DNA of 64,000 nucleotides, from positions 1-64,000 of the forward strand of contig NZ_JAFHKK010000005.1 of the NCBI RefSeq assembly GCF_016937535.1. Reading direction: 5' to 3'. The number at the start of each line of letters is the position of its first letter. The first letter of the stretch is position 1. Shown in pieces: positions 11,663-19,995 of the stretch. The position numbers and the translations under genes are program-made. The notes below the pieces were generated by a model. That model had not been told where the DNA came from. It saw nothing but the letters and a program-made list of their open reading frames with translations, and did no database searches. Source of the DNA: Sulfurospirillum tamanense. GTDB lineage: Bacteria > Campylobacterota > Campylobacteria > Campylobacterales > Campylobacteraceae.

Positions 11663-11980
11663 CCTTCCTTTTTACAAATTTAACATATATATAGCAAAAA
11701 TACGCCCAATACACCATCGAGTGGTACGAAAATATACCACTCAAGAAGCACTCCAATGTTGTTGAATGGTAGGAAAATATACCATTCGAACCAAAAAAGC
11801 AAAGAGCGGGGCTTCTAGGGGAGGATTCAGAATCTGGCCTTGACGTTCTTTACATGTAAAGGGTTACAAACCTCCCAATGGGGCACGACCGTTGAACTTT
11901 GAGCCGTGGAGGTCTTCGACTCCCGCACCCTATCGCTACGGTGCATTGCCCCCAAGGGGGCGCACCTAAACCCTGCGGGG
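11663..11980. other. Non-coding junction between convergent halves of the element
   Basis: These 318 bases hold no protein-coding signal. From left to right they contain a second copy of the 17-bp repeat (11683-11699), two hairpins spaced 45 bp (11719-11787), a GATTCAGAATC palindrome (11824-11834), one TTACATGTAA (11850-11859), and GC-rich competing hairpins (11925-11966) next to the relaxase stop. The density of structure suggests a transfer origin, a small RNA, or both. Confidence 0.6.
11719..11787. repeat. Two covarying stem-loops, 45 bp apart
   Basis: Stem 1 pairs GAGTGGTA (11719-11726) with TACCACTC (11735-11742). Stem 2 pairs GAATGGTA (11764-11771) with TACCATTC (11780-11787). Both have 8-base loops differing at one position (CGAAAATA and GGAAAATA). 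The one stem difference, G-C to A-T, is compensated on both sides, so pairing appears conserved. Confidence 0.8.
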
Positions 11981-11990
11981 CTATCTTTTC
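11925..11990. promoter_or_regulatory. Candidate transfer origin: competing GC-rich hairpins
   Basis: GGTGC at 11940-11944 can pair with GCACC on its left (11925-11929) or on its right (11962-11966). The right-hand fold is extended by GCCCCC/GGGGGC with a 2-base loop. On the minus strand, GATAGCCC overlaps the relaxase stop codon and shares ATAGCCC with the R388 nic region cut by the related TrwC. Structure next to a MOBF relaxase gene suggests oriT. This is weak evidence. Confidence 0.3.
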
Positions 11991-14900
11991 CTCCCTGCTC
12001 CTTTTTTGATTTTTGAGGATGGCGACGTATCATTCGCCAAACTCGTCGAATGATAGGCTTGAGATTCGGACAATACGTTTTCCGTCTCTCGCTTGATGAA
12101 CGCCATGCGTTCTTCGTGCGCCGTAAGTTGGGTTTTTTCCTCTTCTCGCAAGTTCAGATTCGAAAACGAATCTCGCCAACTGGGACGGCGTATGATTCGA
12201 CTTTCTGCTTTCACCTCCATTCTATCATTCGCCTCGCGCTCAACCTGAAGTCGTATGATTCGCTCCTGATACGCTCGATACGCCTTTTTCCACGCCAAAG
12301 ATACGGCTGTTTTCAGTCTTGAGCCAACATGGCCAAGGCTGTGATTTGCCCGTCGCACTCCATGATGATTTCCATTTCGGGCGCCCAAGTGAGCGTCCGC
12401 GCCACTGTGCAAAAGCATCTCAGGCCGCTTCTTTGCGCTGGATTTGCCAAAGCGAACCACATCGAGGAAGGGCATTCGCTGCAAGCTCCGCCCTCCACCG
12501 TATAATCCATCTGCGCCGTGAGCGCTTTGAATATAGGACTCACGTATTCTAGTTGCGTTTTTTCGGTGTTCATTGATTGCCTCCTTTTTTTGCAAATAAT
12601 TGATTGTCGAACGTTTGATTTTTCGTTGCCCCACATTTGCAAGCAACTCTTCTTTGTTGGACGTGAAAAGTTGAAAATTGTGGGTAGCTCGACTCGTTTG
12701 TACGTACAAACTATTGAGATTCGCCATCTGCGAATCCGCCAAGACAAGCACATTCCGCGCAGTCATGCCCTGGCTCTTGAAATCCGTCACTGCATAGCCT
12801 CTTTCAAAAAAATTGTGCTTCCCAATATCAAAACTCTTTTCATTGCCACTGTCGCTCCGCACAGTCACCATGCCATTCTCAATTTTCAAGATGGTGGCCA
12901 CTTCGCCGTTTTCCACCTTGAAGCCGTCTTTCCGACTGTCCACATTTTTTGAAAAAATGATTCTATCATTCGCCGCATAGTCCCGTTGCACCTCCTTGAA
13001 TGTTTGAATTTCATTGTGTCTTTGATAGACATTGATATCCAAAACGGCGCGTCCAGAACGTACACGTATGGTTCTGTCATCCACCTGCCCCACCACCTCG
13101 TACAATGTGCCGCGCTTTGCGCCCTCAATTTGCAAGAGCATTCCCATTTCGTACGAACGCGCATATTGCGAGGCTGTGCCGTTGAGATTCACGCTCTCCT
13201 TTGTGGTGATTGTGTACCCTTGGCCAAGGTGCGTATTTTTGTCGCGAATCGCCTCGTTGAGCTTTTGCCTTTGGTCATTTTTGGAGGAAATGACAAGAGG
13301 CTCTCTGTCTCGCGCCTTTTTCTCGTTTTTGTGGGTCTCTTTGAGCCGCCAGTACTCTTTTGAAATAGCTTCTATGGATTCCTCCGCGCCAAGCTCGTGC
13401 AACGCATCGGCTTGCTCGAGTATGTGCAACGCCTCCTTCGCTTGCGCAACCGTGAGGTGGCGCACAGCATCTTTCATGTGCGTGGTTTCCTGCCGCATGA
13501 TTTGTGACATGGTGACGGTCTGAACGTCGGTATTTTCCAGAACGCCCTGAAACGCACCACCCGCCGCCACAGATTGAAATTGGGTATCATCGCCGATGAA
13601 AACAATGCGTGAATTCGTCTTTTCAGCATGTTCTTGCAGCTGATGCCATTGCGCCGACCCTACCATTCCTGCCTCATCGAGGATGAGAATACGCAAGGGA
13701 CTCTCGGGCGTTCTTGGATTTTTCCCTTCCTCGATGAGGAATTTTTTTATGGTGGAAGATTGAACCCCACTATCTGCCTCCAACCCTTCTGCAGCCTTCG
13801 CCATGAAGGCAATGCCACGAAATTCGACGTTCAAGTTTTCCGCTTCGGCGATTTTTCGGATGTTTTCCACCGAAAAAGTTTTTCCCGACCCAGCAAGGCC
13901 GCGAATGGCAATGAAGCGGTCTTGCGTCGTCAAAACAGCTTCGATGAACTCTTTCTGACCTTCCGTCATGCGGAAGCCCTTTTGCGCCTCGGTGAGACGG
14001 ATGTGTTTTTGCACCACCTCCGCATCAAGCAGTGGTTTTTGGGTTCCGATTCCGTTTTCCACTTGGCCCAAAATTTCCGCTTCCTTGCGGATCATCTCGT
14101 GCGTCGAATATATTCCAGTTTCAAGGGGGCAAATAGTGGTATTTTCCGACAAGACACCACGGTAGTTTTCCATGGTCAAGCCGTGATGCAAGCCGTGTTT
14201 CATACACTCCAGCAATAGTTTTTTTTCGCTGAAAACGGACTCATTTGCACTGATGGACGACGCCGCCCTGCTGATGTGCTCTTGAAGCAAATGTGGGGCA
14301 ACTTCGGAATCTTTCGCTTTTTGAGCACGATTTTCAAAAAATGCGCCATCAAGCCCCGCTTGCACCATGCGCTCTTTCGTCTCTTCCTGCCATTTTTCAA
14401 GATCAAGTTTCGTTTTCGCGTTTTTCGTTTTCGCGTTGATGACATCAAGAGCTTTTGAATGATTCGAAATTTCTCGCCCGATTTCTTTTTCATATTCCGC
14501 GAGCTTCGCGCGCAATTCGAGGCTACGGCCACTGAATTCTTCAATCTGTTCACGAGAGTATCCTGCCAGTTCAAAAAATCCTGTTTTCGCATTCACTTCA
14601 AGGTCATATCCAAGCCCCCGCACCTCCTTTGCGAGCTCGTTTCGAAACATCTGGCCCAAGAGCATTTTTGCCCGATAGATTTCGGCGTTCTGCATCGTCC
14701 CAGTGCGAATTTTCCCGCTTTCATCGCGATAGGAAACGGTGTTGAGCAGGAAATTGTGACAGTGTTCCAAGGGGTCAACAATGCCCGTATCCGTTGCCCT
14801 CGTGTTGTCGTGGGCAAACGTGGCCCACGCAACACCCAGAGGCTCCACCTCTATGATACGTTCCCCATCCCACACTTTTGCCTTTGCAAATTCCTTTTCT

Positions 14901-15274
14901 ACGAGCTCCATGGCCCGCTGATTCGCCCGCAGGTGGGCCTCTCGAAGCTCTTGGGCTTTTTCCGCATGGCCGTAGTGCAACAAGCCTTGCACTTCAAGGG
15001 AAAAGGACTTCGGCGGGAAGGTGGAAATGTCGATTCCCGCCCTTCTTTCGGGGTCTCCCGCATTGCGCACAAGTGGTTGGCCGCTTTGCGCGTGAAAGCC
15101 ATTCAGGGCGGCCTCAAAGGTCTCTTTCGTGACCTCCTGACCCGACGCAAGCCCATGAGCTTCGAGGCCTTTTCCATGAAAATGGCCTACTTCGGAATTC
15201 TGCTGATAGTAGTTTTCTTTTCGGTAGTAGCCTAGTGCTTTGGAGGCAGATAGGGGTACGCTCATGGTCACCAT
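11981..15274 (-). CDS. MOBF conjugative relaxase-helicase (TrwC/TraI-like)
   Basis: This 1097-residue protein nicks and unwinds element DNA for transfer. The relaxase domain (about 1-300) shows the TrwC pattern: tyrosine pairs in ALGYYRKENYYQQ and the metal-binding histidines in HDNTR and EHCHNFLLN. The RecD-like helicase half has Walker A GLAGSGKT and Walker B ILDEAGM. The last 200 residues are basic. I start it at the ATG at 15274, after AAAGGA, because the family's tyrosines should lie near the N-terminus; the frame stays open another 51 codons upstream. No coupling protein is present. Confidence 0.92.
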   Translation of the reverse strand: MVTMSVPLSASKALGYYRKENYYQQNSEVGHFHGKGLEAHGLASGQEVTKETFEAALNGFHAQSGQPLVRNAGDPERRAGIDISTFPPKSFSLEVQGLLHYGHAEKAQELREAHLRANQRAMELVEKEFAKAKVWDGERIIEVEPLGVAWATFAHDNTRATDTGIVDPLEHCHNFLLNTVSYRDESGKIRTGTMQNAEIYRAKMLLGQMFRNELAKEVRGLGYDLEVNAKTGFFELAGYSREQIEEFSGRSLELRAKLAEYEKEIGREISNHSKALDVINAKTKNAKTKLDLEKWQEETKERMVQAGLDGAFFENRAQKAKDSEVAPHLLQEHISRAASSISANESVFSEKKLLLECMKHGLHHGLTMENYRGVLSENTTICPLETGIYSTHEMIRKEAEILGQVENGIGTQKPLLDAEVVQKHIRLTEAQKGFRMTEGQKEFIEAVLTTQDRFIAIRGLAGSGKTFSVENIRKIAEAENLNVEFRGIAFMAKAAEGLEADSGVQSSTIKKFLIEEGKNPRTPESPLRILILDEAGMVGSAQWHQLQEHAEKTNSRIVFIGDDTQFQSVAAGGAFQGVLENTDVQTVTMSQIMRQETTHMKDAVRHLTVAQAKEALHILEQADALHELGAEESIEAISKEYWRLKETHKNEKKARDREPLVISSKNDQRQKLNEAIRDKNTHLGQGYTITTKESVNLNGTASQYARSYEMGMLLQIEGAKRGTLYEVVGQVDDRTIRVRSGRAVLDINVYQRHNEIQTFKEVQRDYAANDRIIFSKNVDSRKDGFKVENGEVATILKIENGMVTVRSDSGNEKSFDIGKHNFFERGYAVTDFKSQGMTARNVLVLADSQMANLNSLYVQTSRATHNFQLFTSNKEELLANVGQRKIKRSTINYLQKKEAINEHRKNATRIRESYIQSAHGADGLYGGGRSLQRMPFLDVVRFGKSSAKKRPEMLLHSGADAHLGARNGNHHGVRRANHSLGHVGSRLKTAVSLAWKKAYRAYQERIIRLQVEREANDRMEVKAESRIIRRPSWRDSFSNLNLREEEKTQLTAHEERMAFIKRETENVLSESQAYHSTSLANDTSPSSKIKKGAGRKR

Positions 15275-15429
15275 TTCGTGTCCTTTCTTCGGTTGGGCCA
15301 CACCCGACCGAAGCAAACCAGTGACAACTGGGTCGGGTGTGAGAGTGAAATTCAAAAAAGCAAAAAAAGGTGGGTGAGACATGCATCCCAAGCTTCTGTG
15401 GCTTTGGGGGTGCATATCCATACCCACAG

Positions 15430-15759
15430 CTATGCGCCTACGTGTCTCAGATTGCGATGGGTATGCCCATGTGCTTGCGCCAAAATAGAGTCAAGCAGGG
15501 GCTTGGGTTGCCCTGCATGGAAAAACCCAAGAAACAGCCCCTGCTCTTGCGAGAGGTCCATACGCCACGCGTCACGCAAGGCTTCCACATATTGAAATTC
15601 CACGTCGTGTCCATCGCAGAGGGACAGGGCTTCGAGCATGTGCGAGTCATCTACGTGTAGAAAAAACTCGCTTCCATCCACATAGACGCACTGCAAGCCA
15701 TTTTCCATTTCCGCAAGCACTGTCACGTTGTGCATTCGGCGCACGAATTCATTTTTCAC
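15430..15759 (-). CDS. Unrecognised 109-residue protein upstream of relaxase
   Basis: No family is recognised. The protein is soluble, with several short beta-like stretches (NVTVLAEMENGLQCVYVDG) and a histidine-rich tail (AQAHGHTHRNLRHVG). I place the start at GTG 15759, five bases after GGAGGT; it lies in the last bases of the preceding gene (11-bp overlap), so translation is coupled. It stands 155 bp before the relaxase start in the same orientation and may be a relaxosome accessory protein, but this is by position only. Confidence 0.65.
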   Translation of the reverse strand: MKNEFVRRMHNVTVLAEMENGLQCVYVDGSEFFLHVDDSHMLEALSLCDGHDVEFQYVEALRDAWRMDLSQEQGLFLGFFHAGQPKPLLDSILAQAHGHTHRNLRHVGA

Positions 15760-15973
15760 GACACACCTCCACAAGCAACTCTCTCAAGCTCAAATTTCCG
15801 AACGGTTGAGCCTTCGTCAAATGCTCATTGAACTCACTTTTTCCGAGAATTTGAGACTCGATATTTCCGAGGCGCAAATTCAACTTTTCCAACTCCGCTG
15901 ACCCCTCGGCGGATAATCCGCCGAGGGCAAAACCCAACATAAAACCCAAGATACCTATGATAGAACTTTTCAT
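15749..15973 (-). CDS. Small exported or membrane-anchored protein (74 residues)
   Basis: The N-terminus MKSSIIGILGFMLGFALGGLSAEG is one hydrophobic segment with glycines, readable as a signal anchor or cleavable signal. A short amphipathic helix (SAELEKLNLRLGNIESQIL) and a polar tail follow. GGAG lies five bases before the ATG at 15973. It is squeezed between the large membrane protein and the 109-residue protein, with overlaps, so all belong to one minus-strand operon. Small proteins of this shape next to VirB6/TrbL-like genes are often entry-exclusion or assembly factors; that is inference. Confidence 0.6.
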   Translation of the reverse strand: MKSSIIGILGFMLGFALGGLSAEGSAELEKLNLRLGNIESQILGKSEFNEHLTKAQPFGNLSLRELLVEVCREK

Positions 15974-15987
15974 TTTTTCTCCTTTTT

Positions 15988-18318
15988 TCAATTCGACATC
16001 GGCCGACTGTACTGCCCGCCGCGATTGTCGATTTCTCGACCTATGATGCCCTGCGCATCGCCTCCTGATTCTTCGCCTACACCTAGCATTTTCAGCAGGA
16101 TTTCAGCCCCATTGAAGGTGATATAGAAGCTCAAAACAACCCCTATGATGGCGATGGCTACACTGAAAAAACCTTTCACGAAAAAGAGCCCAAAGTCCGC
16201 AAAATTGTATGTCGCACTTGCGACTCCCTGCGACATCGTGATATTGAAAAAATTCGCAAACTGCTCATCGACGAGCAGGTCGGTGATAGCACCGAAGAGG
16301 TCGAGAAAGACAACACAGAGCACTACGGAAATGGCGAGGGTCAATGGACGGCTCCAAATCACAAGGCCCTTCACAAGGAACTTCCGAATCGCGTCTTCCT
16401 CGGAGTTCGACAACATCCAAACGACCATGTATGGGGAAATGAAGAGGTACACCACCATCGAAAGCAACCAATACGTCAAAACGAGGAACGTGGCCACGAC
16501 AAGCGTGATGAGCGGGAGGTATTTCACGAGGTATGAGTAGAGAAATATTGTGACGCCATGCGCCACGGCTTGTTTTGCGCCCGCGACCAAGTTCCCGAAA
16601 AATGGTATTTTTTCAAGCGTCGAAGTGGCGGAGCCGACGGTGGCGGAAATTGTGGAAGACACAGTACCCGCTGCGGGTAGCATCAAGTAGGGCAAGGTCT
16701 CGATGACACCGGCAATCACAGAATCTGCAACGACTCCTTTTTCCATGCCCTCGTTTTTGCGGATTTCTTCGCGAGTTTTTTCTATTTGTGATTGAGATTT
16801 CACATTGCGGTCGTATAGCCCTATATTTTCGGAAAACATATTCCCTGCGGCAATGAGTGGGAGCGAGAAAAACCCGAAACTTTCTATATTTCGAATTTGC
16901 GAATCCGCAAGACTCGAGAGTTGCGTCTGCACTCTCCTGTCGTTCGCCGCCTCGCCGTAGTTCCCAAGAATTCGGTCGTTTTCCTCTTTTTGAGCCGTGA
17001 GGGTCTTCGACGTGGTTTCCGAGAAATCGCACAATTCGAGACTCAGGAGTGCTCGACGATATTCAGGGCGCAAGGGAGAAATGGTGCTCATTCCCTGCTG
17101 AACTCGGTATTTCCCACCCTCTTCTCGAAAAAAAATGTCTCCCACTGCCTTTTCGCAGGTTGCAAGGAGGCTCCCATATGCCTTGATTTTTTTCTCGGTT
17201 GCGAGTTGTTCGATGGCTATTTTTTCGACCTCCTCCTTGGAGAGCATGCCACTGTTTTTTCGCTGAACATTCACATATGTTTGCCCGAAAGCTTCCGTGA
17301 TGGCAGTGGCGAATTCAACGGATTTTCGGATGGCGGCGCCGTATAGGGCCTGAAAATTTGTCCTCGAAATTTGGGCCTCGCCCACCGAGATAGTGCCCGA
17401 AATCACGTAGAAGGAATAGATGATAGCCATGGAATATACCCCCTTTCCCCAATAGTCTGCGGGGTCATGCTTCCCGCTGATGGTGGTGGTGATTTTTCGA
17501 TTGAGCATGAAAAAAACAGCGAACGGAAGCACAAGAAAGAGAACCCATGAGTTGATTTCGTTGAGTTTTTCATCGACATTTGCGAACATTGAAATATAAA
17601 AGAGTAATATTTTATCATCGAAGGTTTCGACTGAGAAAGCGGGGGTATATGCCCCTTTGAGCCGAACGCGATTTTCGAGAATGGACCTCGAAAAATCCAC
17701 CACCTCGTCATCGAAAGTGAGCACCGCAACGAGGAACTGGGCGAAATCCACATCGCGGTCAGTTCGATATATTTTTCGATATTCCGAGGCGCGGTCTTTT
17801 TGCGTGGGAAGGCTCGCAAGAGCGGTTTGTATTTCCTCGGCCGTGGGCGTGGTTTGCGCCTTGACCGCATGGTGAATATATTTGTACTCACCGACCTGCT
17901 CCATGGTGTCACGAATGTAGAAATTCAATGCTATTTCGCCCGATGAATAGTCCATTTTTGCGACCTTTGCGACGTATCCATCCTTCGTGTCGAAGCTCAA
18001 GGGAAGCTTTTGCGGGTCGGGGGCTGAGCGCAGGAATTTGAGGACTCCTTCTTCTTCTTCATCCTTCTCTATTTGCGTGCTTTGAGTCTGTTCTTGTATT
18101 GGTTGCGCCTGTTTTGTGACGACAGTTTGTGTGGGCATGGTGAATGCATGCGTAGAGGTGCTTAGAAGGGCCCAGAAGGCCCAAAGAAGGAAAATGAATA
18201 CCTTTGGGCACATGATGCTGTTTTTCGCTGTTTTGCCCGCTCTTTCAGTGGAGCACAAAGCAGAGTCCGCAGGAAAGCTTTGTGCCCGCAAACGAAGTGC
18301 GAGAGGGGATTCGTTCAC
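15988..18318 (-). CDS. Large polytopic conjugation-type membrane protein (VirB6/TrbL/TraG-N-like)
   Basis: The 776-residue protein has an N-terminal hydrophobic segment (about 40-58), a large polar region (60-240), two helices (about 260-320), a second polar domain, and a cluster of five or six helices from about 520 to the end. This periplasmic-plus-membrane layout resembles TraG-N, TrbL or DotA-like transfer proteins; I cannot decide between them. GTG at 18318 overlaps the preceding stop as GTGA and has GGGAGGT upstream. That leaves an unusual 35-residue positively charged leader before the first helix; an internal ATG at 18213 would remove it but lacks a ribosome site. Confidence 0.65.
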   Translation of the reverse strand: MNESPLALRLRAQSFPADSALCSTERAGKTAKNSIMCPKVFIFLLWAFWALLSTSTHAFTMPTQTVVTKQAQPIQEQTQSTQIEKDEEEEGVLKFLRSAPDPQKLPLSFDTKDGYVAKVAKMDYSSGEIALNFYIRDTMEQVGEYKYIHHAVKAQTTPTAEEIQTALASLPTQKDRASEYRKIYRTDRDVDFAQFLVAVLTFDDEVVDFSRSILENRVRLKGAYTPAFSVETFDDKILLFYISMFANVDEKLNEINSWVLFLVLPFAVFFMLNRKITTTISGKHDPADYWGKGVYSMAIIYSFYVISGTISVGEAQISRTNFQALYGAAIRKSVEFATAITEAFGQTYVNVQRKNSGMLSKEEVEKIAIEQLATEKKIKAYGSLLATCEKAVGDIFFREEGGKYRVQQGMSTISPLRPEYRRALLSLELCDFSETTSKTLTAQKEENDRILGNYGEAANDRRVQTQLSSLADSQIRNIESFGFFSLPLIAAGNMFSENIGLYDRNVKSQSQIEKTREEIRKNEGMEKGVVADSVIAGVIETLPYLMLPAAGTVSSTISATVGSATSTLEKIPFFGNLVAGAKQAVAHGVTIFLYSYLVKYLPLITLVVATFLVLTYWLLSMVVYLFISPYMVVWMLSNSEEDAIRKFLVKGLVIWSRPLTLAISVVLCVVFLDLFGAITDLLVDEQFANFFNITMSQGVASATYNFADFGLFFVKGFFSVAIAIIGVVLSFYITFNGAEILLKMLGVGEESGGDAQGIIGREIDNRGGQYSRPMSN

Positions 18319-18686
18319 AGAACTACCTCCCGCAAAAGCTCGACGGTCCGAAAATCAGCCCAGTTTTGCCCAAAAAACACACGGTATCCCTTTCCCTCAC
18401 CCTCGGGAATCCGCTGTACTTCAGTGATGATGAGAATTCCATTTGCGGTTGGAACTTCTTTTCCTGAGAACTCCTCATTGAGCTTGGCTTTTTCTTCCGA
18501 GAGCGCCTCATGTTCGAGGAAGTCCTGAAAATTTTCCATGGTCATGGGCTGATTGTGGAGCAGATTTGCAAAAATTCGCTTTCGGTGGAGCCTTTCGGAT
18601 TTTCGTGGAAAAAGGCCATCCTTTCGAAGCCATTGATAGAATGTCTCGAACTTCTCTTCTTTTGTTTTTTCCGATATGTTGTTCAT
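18315..18686 (-). CDS. Unrecognised 123-residue protein of the transfer operon
   Basis: No family is recognised. The protein is charged and mostly helical (SEKTKEEKFETFYQWLRKDGLF, EALSEEKAKLNEEF) and ends in a short beta region (NGILIITEVQRIP, YRVFFGQNW). A purine-rich GAGGAAGAAGAA precedes the ATG. The stop overlaps the start of the large membrane protein by four bases. It is the first gene after the 22-bp iterons, so those repeats probably form part of its promoter region and control the whole relaxase operon. Confidence 0.65.
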   Translation of the reverse strand: MNNISEKTKEEKFETFYQWLRKDGLFPRKSERLHRKRIFANLLHNQPMTMENFQDFLEHEALSEEKAKLNEEFSGKEVPTANGILIITEVQRIPEGEGKGYRVFFGQNWADFRTVELLREVVL

Positions 18687-18736
18687 TTCTTCTTCCTCTT
18701 CTTCTTCTTTATCGTATTGTTATGTTTATCTTTATT

Positions 18737-18818
18737 GTGTCAACTTTCTTTACAGGGTGTGTCAACTTTCTTTACACCCTGCGACACTTATCTTTACGGG
18801 GTGTCAACTTTCTTTACA
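18737..18818. repeat. Iterons: four copies of a 22-bp-spaced repeat
   Basis: GTGTCAACTTTCTTTACA occurs exactly at 18737, 18759 and 18801, with a degenerate copy at 18781; spacings are 22, 22 and 20 bp. On the minus strand each copy contains TTGACA, a -35 match; the last is followed after 16 bp by AACAAT. The first copy encodes the C-terminal GVKKVDTP of the winged-helix gene. They are probably binding sites for that protein. Confidence 0.85.
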
Positions 18819-19144
18819 CCGCGTCGCATCAACTCGAAATTGACAAATTCGTCGTACCATTTTTGTGTGGTGCGCAGGAATTGAGTTTCCGAATTGACCT
18901 CCACTAGGTTTTTCGAAATCAGGTTTTGAATGATTTTGATGGTTGTCTGCCGAGAGAGCCCGAAAAATGCACCTATTTTTTGTCGCGAAGCGTAGCACCA
19001 CCCTATGGCGATGGACGACGGATTGTGCGAGAGGTGATATATTGCGTCGGCGACGCAATACTCATTATTTGTGAGCTTGAATTTGAGCCGAGGATCATGC
19101 TGTATGGTCGTGAAACCTAGTTGTATTTTGCTTTTTTCGGACAT
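18794..19144 (-). CDS. Winged-helix DNA-binding protein, replication-initiator or regulator type
   Basis: The 116-residue protein has a winged-helix core: NNEYCVADAIYHLS, then a helix-turn-helix at KIGAFFGLSRQTTIKIIQNLISKNLVEV. Such proteins occur among plasmid replication initiators and as operon regulators; the length is far below the 250-plus residues of full Rep proteins. I prefer the ATG at 19144 after AAGGGA. Its C-terminus is encoded by the first of four 22-bp iterons, which then continue into the region before the next gene. Autoregulation or origin binding through these iterons is the natural inference. Confidence 0.7.
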   Translation of the reverse strand: MSEKSKIQLGFTTIQHDPRLKFKLTNNEYCVADAIYHLSHNPSSIAIGWCYASRQKIGAFFGLSRQTTIKIIQNLISKNLVEVNSETQFLRTTQKWYDEFVNFELMRRGVKKVDTP

Positions 19145-19284
19145 ACGTATCCCTTTGTATATTTTCATTTTTTGATTTTGGAGGGATTTTTTTTGGTACA
19201 ATTGCAGACCAACACCCTCAACGGTGTTCTCTCGCTCCTCTCATGCAGTTCAAGCCTCGGAAACTTTCTCTGCTGAGGGGAGTT

Positions 19285-19515
19285 CTATCGCATCGCCCTG
19301 ACTTCGACTTTTTGTCCTTCCGCCCACGTTACGAGTTCGCTTTGTTGATACCATACCCGACCGCCTATCTTTGAATATGGCAGAACCCTTTTTGAGCGAA
19401 GCCCCGCTTGGGTGCTTTGTCGGAGAGGTGGAATGATTTCCCTGTCCCCGACGGTCAACCCCCTTTCCTCTAGCTCGATTGAAGATATTTTTCTGTCTTT
19501 TTCCGAAAAGCTCAT
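19285..19515 (-). CDS. xis: Excisionase-like helix-turn-helix protein
   Basis: This 76-residue protein has a MerR-like fold of the excisionase type: LRSKRVLPYSKIGGRVWYQQSELVTWAEGQKV, where a helix is followed by a wing (GGRVWY) and a second helix. Such proteins bend DNA at attachment sites and turn integrases toward excision. GGAG stands five bases before the ATG. It is the first gene from the right attachment site on the minus strand, with 480 bp of repeat-bearing AT-rich DNA between. Confidence 0.75.
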   Translation of the reverse strand: MSFSEKDRKISSIELEERGLTVGDREIIPPLRQSTQAGLRSKRVLPYSKIGGRVWYQQSELVTWAEGQKVEVRAMR

Positions 19516-19613
19516 CTTTTCTCCTTTTTTTGTTTGGATGCCGAAATCATGACATGTTTTTCGATTTTTAACCTGAAAGAAGTGGCGTGGAACCCCTTGA
19601 TTTAGGGCTTTTC

Positions 19614-19657
19614 GTTATATATTTCTTATATAAAAGTTATATAACAGTTATATAATC
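19614..19657. repeat. Four 11-bp phased (G/C)TTATATA repeats
   Basis: Units start at 19614, 19625, 19636 and 19647, exactly 11 bp apart, each beginning GTTATAT or CTTATAT. The spacing, about one helical turn, would put four protein contacts on one face of the DNA. They lie between the excisionase gene and the right attachment site, so excisionase or a bending protein is the likely ligand. Confidence 0.75.
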
Positions 19658-19909
19658 TGAAGTTATGATTTCCCAAAATTTAGGGCTTTTGATTTTTTGG
19701 AAAAAAGCGTTTTGATTGATTTTTTTGAGGAAAAATTATTGAAAAAAGAGTGTTTTTTGGGAGAAATACAGATGTTTTTTGAGTGATTTTGGTTATTTTG
19801 GAGAACAAAACTTAAGAAATTAAATTAGTTTTGTTGGATTTTAAGGGAAAAAAGTGAGATTTGAAAAAAGAAATATTCAAAGTGGAACTTAGGCTGTTGT
19901 GATTTAATA

Positions 19910-19931
19910 AGTGCGGTAAATAGTGCGGTAA
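19910..19931. repeat. Integrase arm-type repeat pair, right end
   Basis: AGTGCGGTAAA at 19910-19920 and AGTGCGGTAA at 19922-19931 repeat the doublet at 7347-7369 in the same orientation. The copy is 65 bp from the attachment repeat here and 139 bp from it on the left, consistent with arm-type integrase sites on both sides of the element. Confidence 0.75.
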
Positions 19932-19995
19932 GGCTTTTTTGAGAAATTTTTTTATCTTCAAAAAAGTGGTTTAAACGTCGATTTGAAGGGGTTTT

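Larger units (their letters stand above)
19516..19995. other. AT-rich non-coding end of the element
   Basis: These 480 bases hold no gene. They contain two TTTAGGGCTTTT copies (19601-19612, 19679-19690) around four 11-bp phased TTATATA repeats (19614-19657). A long T- and G-rich tract follows, then the arm-type doublet (19910-19931) just before the attachment site. The arrangement looks like the protein-binding arm of an attachment site plus the promoter of the excisionase operon. Confidence 0.65.

Noticed and set aside
11719-11787. CRISPR repeats for the type I-B operon
   Set aside because: Only two units, each a perfect hairpin with matching loops, and 7 kb from the cas genes inside a mobile element.
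14459-15235. A 258-residue gene on the plus strand inside the relaxase
   Set aside because: It is a composition shadow of the minus-strand relaxase, with no ribosome site, and the relaxase frame holds all the expected motifs.
18737-18818. A short CRISPR array
   Set aside because: The period of 22 bp with 18-bp repeats leaves only about 4 bases between copies, too short for spacers, and the copies sit beside a DNA-binding gene.
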